From: Polaribacter sp.
GTDB lineage: Bacteria; Bacteroidota; Bacteroidia; Flavobacteriales; Flavobacteriaceae
Assembly (NCBI GenBank): GCA_029245665.1
Contig: JAQWOW010000069.1
Span: 1-16,740 of the forward strand
Direction: 5' to 3'
DNA: 16,740 nt
In this document: positions 1 to 5,786 of the stretch, piece by piece
Layout: each line of letters begins with the position of its first letter
Position numbering within the stretch: position 1 is the first letter of the stretch
Program-made: the position numbers and the translations under genes
Notes under the pieces: generated by a model
The model's input: the letters and a program-made list of their open reading frames with translations, nothing else
Told to the model about the DNA's origin: nothing
Databases searched by the model: none

Positions 1-324
1 ATTATTTCTTCTTAATTTATAGGCTGTCCGGTATCTTTTATATTCTTTGTTATTGTTTAAATAATAATAAATACTTGTTCCTAATGCTCCCCAAACAATA
101 GGAGTTTTCCAATATTTTTCATTGTAAATTTGGCCCATTCCGGGAAAAATAGCTGAATAAAAAGCAGCTTTTGCTGGAGCTAAAGGATTGTAAATGCTTC
201 TTTTATCAAATTTAACCTGTTTGTTGTATTTGACTTTTTTTACATTTACTGTATCTTTCTGCCCAAAAATATACGCAGAAAAAAATCCAAAAGATAAAAC
301 AAATATGATTCTTTTAAAAAGCAC
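1..324 (-). CDS. DUF5683 family protein, N-terminal 108 residues (3' end outside window)
   Basis: This is a partial gene; its C-terminal part lies beyond base 1. The start is a GTG at 322-324, directly after the parB TAA and in the same frame, so the gene cannot begin further upstream and no ATG lies nearby. Residues 5-20 form a hydrophobic signal or anchor segment, followed by Lys-rich residues 23-42. The stretch from about 44 to 106 (NPLAPAKAA, FPGMGQIYN, KYWKTPIVWG, EYKRYR) is the hallmark of DUF5683, which I recognise from Flavobacteria as a small membrane-associated protein of unknown function. The hydrophobic run 76-89 is likely a membrane segment. From general knowledge, parA-parB-DUF5683 is a recurrent flavobacterial order, often followed by dapB and lepB; that part is not visible here. 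It is probably cotranscribed and translationally coupled with parB. Confidence 0.85.
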   Translation of the reverse strand, partial: MLFKRIIFVLSFGFFSAYIFGQKDTVNVKKVKYNKQVKFDKRSIYNPLAPAKAAFYSAIFPGMGQIYNEKYWKTPIVWGALGTSIYYYLNNNKEYKRYRTAYKLRRNN

Positions 325-1209
325 TTATTTTAATAAGTTTTTTATTCGGTTTAAATCTTCTTCAGAATGAAAAGGAATTAGAATTTTACCTTTTCCATTG
401 GTGCTAATTTTAACATCTATTTTACGTCCAAAGTATTGGCTAATTCCTGCAATACTCTTTTTTACATAACTAGGAATTTGTTTTTTATTCGGTTTTGTAG
501 TTGTTCCAGATTTTAATTTTTTGACTAGATCTTCTGTTTGTCTAACAGATAATTTTTCTTTTAAAATTTTCTCGTAAATCCCCAACTGATCTTCTGTGTT
601 TTCAACATTAATCATAGCTCTTCCATGACCCATAGAAATAAAACCATCTCTCATTCCTGTTTGTAATATTGGATCTAATTTTAACAAACGTAAATAATTG
701 GTGATGGTAGAGCGTTTTTTACCAACTCTTGAACTTAATTCTTCTTGGGTTAGTTCAATTTCGTCAATTAAACGCTGATAAGAAAGCGCTACTTCAATTG
801 GATCCAAATTTTTACGTTGAATATTTTCAACCAAAGCCATTTCTAACATTTCTTGGTCGTTGGCGAGCCTAATGTATGCAGGAATTGTTTCGTTACCTAT
901 TAATCTGGATGCTCTATATCTTCGTTCTCCAGACACTAATTGAAATCTATTTCCTTTTAATTTTCTTACTGTAATTGGCTGAATTACTCCTAATTCTTGA
1001 ATCGATTTTGCTAGTTCTTGGAGGGATGCTTCGTTAAAGTAAGTTCTTGGTTGAAAAGGGTTTACATCAATGAAATCAAGTTCAATTTCTATAATACTTC
1101 CAACAACTTCATCAGCATTTTTATCTGACGAAGAGTTGATCTTTGGTGTTTCTTGTAATAAGGCAGATAACCCTCTTCCTAAAGCTTGTTTTTTAGTTGC
1201 TTTTGCCAT
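325..1209 (-). CDS. parB: ParB/Spo0J chromosome-partitioning protein
   Basis: A centromere-binding CTPase-type clamp that loads at parS and stimulates ParA. The 294 residues match the usual chromosomal length. The N-terminal patch ALGRGLSALL (9-18) is the basic segment that typically contacts ParA. The ParB/Srx domain shows GVIQPI (74-79) and the CTP-binding box GERRYRAS (94-101), then ENIQR.L (128-135). The helix-turn-helix for parS is around 153-175 (LTQEELSSRVGKKRSTITNYLRLLKL region, beginning LTQEEL). A Lys-rich linker (about 230-250) leads to the C-terminal dimerisation and DNA-compaction domain (250-294). The ATG at 1207-1209 follows the parA TAA with no spacer, so translation is probably coupled. 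No parS-like palindrome was found in the window. Confidence 0.96.
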   Translation of the reverse strand: MAKATKKQALGRGLSALLQETPKINSSSDKNADEVVGSIIEIELDFIDVNPFQPRTYFNEASLQELAKSIQELGVIQPITVRKLKGNRFQLVSGERRYRASRLIGNETIPAYIRLANDQEMLEMALVENIQRKNLDPIEVALSYQRLIDEIELTQEELSSRVGKKRSTITNYLRLLKLDPILQTGMRDGFISMGHGRAMINVENTEDQLGIYEKILKEKLSVRQTEDLVKKLKSGTTTKPNKKQIPSYVKKSIAGISQYFGRKIDVKISTNGKGKILIPFHSEEDLNRIKNLLK

Positions 1210-1974
1210 TTACGAATTCTTTTTTATTAATTCCTGGGCTAAATTTAGGTAATTTATCGCTCCTTTACTAGTGGCGTCATATGCAATTATACTTTCTCCA
1301 TAACTTGGTGCTTCACCCAGACGTGTATTTCTTCTAATGATAGTTTCAAAAACCATGGTAGAAAAATGTTTTCTAACCTCATCTACAACTTGATTGGAAA
1401 GACGTAAACGAGAATCAAACATGGTAAGTAGCAATCCTTCTATGTCTAAACCTAAGTTATGAATATTTTGAACACTTTTAATTGTATTTAATAGTTTTCC
1501 TAAACCTTCGAGAGCAAAATACTCGCATTGAATAGGAACAATTACAGAGTCTGCTGCGACTAAAGAGTTCAATGTTATCAAACCTAAAGATGGTGCACAG
1601 TCTATAAAAATATAATCGTAGTCATTTTTAATTTCAACCAATGATTTTTTTAACATGTGCTCTCTCTCTTCTTTGTCTACCAATTCAATTTCTATAGCAA
1701 CTAAATCTATGTGCGCTGGAATGATATCTAAATTAGGCGAATCGGTTTTTATAATTGCTTCTTTTGCTGAGATTGTGTGCTCTAAAACTTGATAGCTGCC
1801 GAATGTTACCGAATCAACATCAATACCTAAGCCAGAAGTAGCATTTGCTTGAGGATCAGCATCAATTAATAAAACTTTTTTTTCTAAAACTCCTAGAGAA
1901 GCAGCTAAATTAATACTAGTTGTTGTTTTACCAACACCCCCTTTTTGATTTGCAATAGCAATTATTTTACCCAT
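1210..1974 (-). CDS. parA: ParA/Soj chromosome-partitioning ATPase
   Basis: A Walker-type P-loop ATPase that moves the ParB-bound origin region by dynamic nucleoid binding. From the ATG at 1972-1974 it has 254 residues. The deviant Walker A motif KGGVGKTT (11-18) has the signature lysine, switch I is DADPQ (38-42), and Walker B ends at D125 (IFIDCAPSLG). The frame stays open upstream to a TTG at 1995, adding seven residues, but the ATG start MGKIIAIANQ is the usual family N-terminus. The gene follows pepD after about 190 bases, so it probably has its own promoter. TAAAGATA at 2031-2038 (TATCTTTA on the minus strand) is the closest match to a -7 box, but it is weak. Confidence 0.96.
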   Translation of the reverse strand: MGKIIAIANQKGGVGKTTTSINLAASLGVLEKKVLLIDADPQANATSGLGIDVDSVTFGSYQVLEHTISAKEAIIKTDSPNLDIIPAHIDLVAIEIELVDKEEREHMLKKSLVEIKNDYDYIFIDCAPSLGLITLNSLVAADSVIVPIQCEYFALEGLGKLLNTIKSVQNIHNLGLDIEGLLLTMFDSRLRLSNQVVDEVRKHFSTMVFETIIRRNTRLGEAPSYGESIIAYDATSKGAINYLNLAQELIKKNS

Positions 1975-2165
1975 TGTATTATCTTTCTTTACCAATCGTA
2001 AATTTACATTTTTTTCTGTCTTTATAGAGTTAAAGATATTAACAAAAAACTATTGTTATAAGTAATTGTTTATGAGTAATTTGTATGCGTCTATTTAATG
2101 TTTTTGAACAAGTTTGATGTTACAAAATCAATGTATTTACTTCGGTTATCGTATGTGAAAGACGT

Positions 2166-3626
2166 TTATAATTTGGGTGTATTTTTTAAAATCTCAACTA
2201 AAAATTTCCAGAATTTATCAACTGAGGGGATGCTTACTTTTTCATCTGGTGAGTGGGCTCCTTTAATGGTTGGACCAAAAGAAACCATATCGATTTTTGG
2301 GTAATTCTGACCTAAAATCCCACATTCTAATCCTGCATGACATGCGGCAACATGTGCTTTTTCTCCATGTAATTTTTCATAAAGATTTCTAACCATTTCT
2401 AAAACTTCAGAATTTATATTTGGTTGCCATCCTGGGTAATCTCCTGAAAGAGCAATATCAAATCCTGATAATTCAAAAGCAGATTTTAAAGAATTTGCCA
2501 AATCTAATTTATTACTTTCTGAAGAAGACCGTGTGAGGCATGCGATTTTAATTTTACCTTCTTTAACAATTACTCTTGCAATATTATTGGAAGTTTCTAC
2601 CAAATTTATAATATCTGGGCTCATTCTATATACTCCATTTAAGGCTGTGTAAATAGACTTTATAAGTCCTTCTTGAACCCCCAATTCCATTACACTTTTT
2701 GGAGTAGAAGTTGTCGATATATCAATAGTTAAGTTGGGTTCTAATGTAGCAAATTCTTCTTTTATGTTGTTTATAAGTAGGTTAGTTTCAAAAAGAAATG
2801 CTTCACTAGAAATGAGGTCTACAGTAAAAATTGATTTACTTTCACGAGGAATTGCATTGCGCAAACTACCGCCATTTATTTCTGAAATACGCAAACCAAA
2901 ATTTGTAAAACTATCAAACAATAGTCGATTCATAATTTTGTTAGCATTTCCTAATCCTTTATCAATATCCATTCCAGAATGCCCTCCATTTAACCCTTTT
3001 ACGGTCATCAAAAAAGCGATGGAATTATCAGGTACTTTTTCTTCAGAATAATTTCTAGTAGCAGTAATATCGATGCCTCCAGCACAGCCCATTCCAATTT
3101 CATCATCTTCTTCGGTGTCTAAATTTAAGAGAATTTCACCCTTTAAAAGACCTGCTTCTAAACCCATTGCGCCAGTCATGCCTGTTTCTTCGTCAATTGT
3201 AAAAAGTGCTTCAATCGCAGGGTGTTGAAGATTATTGGAAGATAAAACCGCCATGATTGCTGCCACACCCATGCCATTGTCAGCACCTAAAGTTGTTCCA
3301 TCTGCAGTAACCCAATCTCCGTCAACCAACATTTTAATTCCTTCTTTGTCAAAGTCGAAAATAGTATCAGAATTTTTTTGATGAACCATGTCGAGATGAC
3401 TTTGTAAGACAACTGTTTTTCGATCTTCAAAAGTTTTTGTAGCCGGTTTTTTTATTATCACATTACCAACATTGTCGATAACAGTATCAAGGTTTAAATT
3501 TTTACCAAAATCTACCATAAATTGAATAATACGCTCTTCTTTTTTTGAAGGACGAGGAATTGCATTTAAATCAGCAAAGTGACTCCAAACAATTTTTGGT
3601 TCTAATTTTCTTACTGCTTCGCTCAT
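2166..3626 (-). CDS. pepD: Aminoacyl-histidine dipeptidase (PepD, peptidase family M20C)
   Basis: A cytosolic di-zinc peptidase that cleaves Xaa-His and other dipeptides. The 486 residues are the normal length for M20C. Metal and catalytic residues are all in place: H77 and D79 in LQSHLDMVHQ, bridging D116 in LGADNGMG, general base E146 and metal ligand E147 in FTIDEETGMTGA, D170 in LLNLDTEE, and H458 in the C-terminal GAHSPDE motif. The lid/dimerisation insert spans about 190-390. There is no signal peptide, which fits a cytosolic enzyme. It starts 24 nt after the nitroreductase-like gene and is probably its cotranscribed partner. Its role is likely the final hydrolysis of imported peptides. 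I see no missing key residue. Confidence 0.94.
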   Translation of the reverse strand: MSEAVRKLEPKIVWSHFADLNAIPRPSKKEERIIQFMVDFGKNLNLDTVIDNVGNVIIKKPATKTFEDRKTVVLQSHLDMVHQKNSDTIFDFDKEGIKMLVDGDWVTADGTTLGADNGMGVAAIMAVLSSNNLQHPAIEALFTIDEETGMTGAMGLEAGLLKGEILLNLDTEEDDEIGMGCAGGIDITATRNYSEEKVPDNSIAFLMTVKGLNGGHSGMDIDKGLGNANKIMNRLLFDSFTNFGLRISEINGGSLRNAIPRESKSIFTVDLISSEAFLFETNLLINNIKEEFATLEPNLTIDISTTSTPKSVMELGVQEGLIKSIYTALNGVYRMSPDIINLVETSNNIARVIVKEGKIKIACLTRSSSESNKLDLANSLKSAFELSGFDIALSGDYPGWQPNINSEVLEMVRNLYEKLHGEKAHVAACHAGLECGILGQNYPKIDMVSFGPTIKGAHSPDEKVSIPSVDKFWKFLVEILKNTPKL

Positions 3627-3650
3627 GATTTTAAATAATAGGGTAAAAAA

Positions 3651-4283
3651 TTAGTTTATATTTATTATCGTTTCCTGCGTCAGTTTTCGAACTTTGGCCA
3701 AATCTTTCATGTAGCAATCGTCTGCTCTGAAGCCAACTGGTAAAACTAACACTGATTTTAAATTTTGTTTTTTTAAACCTAGTATTTCATCATATTTTTC
3801 TGGAATAAAACCCTCCATGGGGCAGGCATCTATTTTTTCGACTGCACAAACTGTCATTAAATTACCCAATGCAATATATGCTTGATTTCGATTCCAAAGA
3901 GATAGTTCTTCTTGTGTTTTATTTTGAATTTCAGTAGTTAAAGTTTTTACAAAAGGATTTAGGACTGCATCAGGTGTTTTTCTAATTTTTTTCACCAAAT
4001 CAAAGTAGTTTTTTACATCTTCTGTAGAATATTTTTCGGGAATACAAATCACTAAGACATGAGAGGCCTCTTGTATTTGAGATTGATTCCAAGAATGCGT
4101 TACTAACTCTTTTTGAATTTCTTTGTTTTTAACAACAATTAGTTTTAAAGGTTGCAAGCCATATGAGGTTGCCGTTAAGTTAAAGGCTTCTTTTAGTGTA
4201 TTAATTTGAATTGATGAAAGTTGTTTTTCTGAATCAAACTTTTTAACGGCATAACGCCATTTTAGATGGTCTATGATATTCAT
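3651..4283 (-). CDS. NAD(P)H-dependent nitroreductase-family flavoprotein
   Basis: An FMN-dependent oxidoreductase of the NfsB-like nitroreductase fold, 210 residues, expected to be a homodimer using NAD(P)H to reduce nitroaromatics, quinones or similar compounds; the true substrate is unknown. Visible features are the FMN-phosphate motif RYAVKKFD (10-17), SYGLQPLKLIVV (40-51), NQAYIALGNLMTVCAVEKID (133-152), CPMEGFIPE (154-162) and LPVGFRADDCY (181-191). An ATG also exists at 4311-4313, giving ten more residues. I prefer 4283 because a perfect TAnnTTTG promoter core lies between the two ATGs, so the upstream ATG would not be transcribed, and because MNIIDHLKWRYA is the natural start of the fold. 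Confidence 0.88.
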   Translation of the reverse strand: MNIIDHLKWRYAVKKFDSEKQLSSIQINTLKEAFNLTATSYGLQPLKLIVVKNKEIQKELVTHSWNQSQIQEASHVLVICIPEKYSTEDVKNYFDLVKKIRKTPDAVLNPFVKTLTTEIQNKTQEELSLWNRNQAYIALGNLMTVCAVEKIDACPMEGFIPEKYDEILGLKKQNLKSVLVLPVGFRADDCYMKDLAKVRKLTQETIININ

Positions 4284-4299
4284 ATTATTTATTGAGTTG

Positions 4300-4307
4300 C
4301 AAAAATA
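4300..4307 (-). promoter_or_regulatory. -7 promoter element upstream of the nitroreductase-like gene
   Basis: On the minus strand this reads TATTTTTG followed by C, a perfect match to the Bacteroidota -7 consensus TAnnTTTG. It stands 16 nt before the chosen ATG, giving a leader of about ten bases. No clear TTG -33 box is visible at the expected distance. It supports the start at 4283 over 4313. Confidence 0.55.
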
Positions 4308-4367
4308 AGGCATTCTTATCGATGAGTAGTGTTAAGACTATTATAAATATTTACAAAAATGCATGCG

Positions 4368-4375
4368 ATTTTTTG
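4368..4375 (+). promoter_or_regulatory. Possible -7 element of the DUF2851 gene
   Basis: ATTTTTTG resembles TAnnTTTG but has the first two bases inverted. It lies 19 nt before the ATG at 4395, the same distance seen for the better promoters in this window. If real, it excludes the upstream ATG at 4359 as a start. It is only a near-match in AT-rich sequence. Confidence 0.3.
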
Positions 4376-4394
4376 TACCTTATTGAAAAAAAGT

Positions 4395-5666
4395 ATGAAT
4401 GAAGATTTTCTTCATTATGTTTGGAAGTTTCAGTTACTTTCCATTCATGATTTAAAAACAACCACAAATGAAAATTTGTTGATCTTAAAAACGGGTATTC
4501 ATAATTACAATTCCGGTCCCGATTTTCTGAATGCTCAAGTGAAAATTGAAAACCAACTTTGGGTTGGTAATGTTGAAATTCATTTAAAATCTTCAGATTG
4601 GTATGTTCATAATCATGAACTTGATCCGAATTATGACGCTGTTATTTTACATGTTGTTTGGGAAGATGATTTAACGGTATTTATGAGGAATAACGCTCCT
4701 CTACCTGTTTTAATTTTAAAGGATTTTGTTTTCAATTCTGCTTTTAATAATTACCGTAATTTATTTTCTGCAAAGCAACGCTGGATTTCTTGTGAAAACG
4801 AAATCCATTCTGTCGATCATTTTATTTTTGAAAATTGGAAAGAGCGTTTATTCTTTGAGAGGTTAGAAAGAAAATCTAATGAAATGAGCGCAATTTTAGT
4901 CACTAATAAAAATGATTTTGAAGCTGTATTGTTTAAATTATTGGCTAAAAATTTTGGGTTAAAAGTGAATGGAGAAGCTTTTTTGAGTTTGGCAAATTCC
5001 TTTGATTTTTCAATCTTGAGAAGAGTTCGATCTGATGAAAATAAATTAACTGCTTTACTATTTGGACAATCTGGCTTTTTGGAAGAAACAATTGAAGCGG
5101 AATACCATCAACAATTAAAAAAAGAATTTCATTACTTAAAGCATAAATATAAGCTGAGTTCAATATCAAACAATCAGTTTTCTTTTTTTAGGATGAGGCC
5201 TCCAAATTTTCCAACGATACGAATTGCACAATTAATTTCTCTCTATCATCTTCATCAAGGTTTATTTTCTAAATTATTAAAAATAAAAACACTAAAAGGC
5301 TTTTATAATTTATTTAATGTGGATGTAAATTTATTTTGGAAAACACATTATACATTTCATAAAACATCAAGTTTTTCATCCAAAAAAATAACAAAACAGT
5401 TTGTCAATTTAGTATTGATAAACACTATAGTTCCTTTAAAATTTTTGTATCAAAAGGGAAGAGGTGAGCTTAATGAACATGATTTTTTAGTTTTTCTAAA
5501 AAAAATTAAGCCAGAAAAAAACAGTATTATTTCTAGGTTTAATGATTTGAAAATTAATTCTAGATCTGTGCTTGATACGCAAGCTTTGTTAGAGCTTAAA
5601 AATAATTATTGTGCAAAGAAATTATGCTTACGATGTGCAATAGGAAATCACTTATTGCAACGGTAA
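4395..5666 (+). CDS. DUF2851 family protein, possible nuclease-like core
   Basis: A 423-residue cytosolic protein of the Bacteroidota family DUF2851, with no established function. Recognisable family blocks are the start MNEDFLHYVWKF, SGPDF (40-44), LWVGNVEIHLKSSDW (55-69), HELDPNYDAVILHVVW (74-89), FRMRPPNFPTIRIAQL (265-280) and the C-terminal cysteines C406, C411 and C414 before AIGNHLL. The N-terminal order of strand, Asp (D43), strand, E-I-H (61-63), helix and strand resembles a PD-(D/E)XK nuclease fold; this is inference. The cysteine tail could bind metal. An ATG at 4359 would add twelve residues, but the family normally begins at the chosen Met, and a promoter-like element lies between the two. 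It is a single gene, divergent from the nitroreductase and convergent with the E1 gene. Confidence 0.88.
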   Translation: MNEDFLHYVWKFQLLSIHDLKTTTNENLLILKTGIHNYNSGPDFLNAQVKIENQLWVGNVEIHLKSSDWYVHNHELDPNYDAVILHVVWEDDLTVFMRNNAPLPVLILKDFVFNSAFNNYRNLFSAKQRWISCENEIHSVDHFIFENWKERLFFERLERKSNEMSAILVTNKNDFEAVLFKLLAKNFGLKVNGEAFLSLANSFDFSILRRVRSDENKLTALLFGQSGFLEETIEAEYHQQLKKEFHYLKHKYKLSSISNNQFSFFRMRPPNFPTIRIAQLISLYHLHQGLFSKLLKIKTLKGFYNLFNVDVNLFWKTHYTFHKTSSFSSKKITKQFVNLVLINTIVPLKFLYQKGRGELNEHDFLVFLKKIKPEKNSIISRFNDLKINSRSVLDTQALLELKNNYCAKKLCLRCAIGNHLLQR

Positions 5667-5786
5667 AATAATTAAATTTTTAATGGATTTCTGACTCTTA
5701 AAATAATTTTAATATTAGAACTTAAATAGTACATTTTTACTTCGAGAAAAATAGAAAGTATTTTTTTAGAGCTATTTGCAACTAAT
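5667..5786. other. Gap between convergent genes with a weak AT hairpin
   Basis: This 120-base spacer separates the 3' ends of the DUF2851 gene and the E1 gene. A 7-bp stem, AAAAATA / TATTTTT with loop GAAAG, occurs at 5747-5765, and T residues continue to 5767. It contains no G:C pair, so it would be a weak terminator. No gene or RNA is recognisable here. Confidence 0.3.

Noticed and set aside
1070..1252. Open frames on the opposite strand of parB, pepD, DUF2851, E1, the M1-like gene and uvrA (for example 1070-1252, 2098-2304, 2734-3051, 4945-5169, 7757-7984, 10322-10543, 12637-12873)
   Set aside because: Each lies over a well-supported gene, has no family motif and no plausible promoter, and is best explained as antisense shadow of the real frame.
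325..2165. A parS site near parA/parB, similar to the GTTTCACGTGAAAC palindrome
   Set aside because: Reading both strands across the par genes and elsewhere I found no such palindrome. TTTTCACGGGG near 14810 and TTTCACGAGG near 2840 match only one half and lie within genes.
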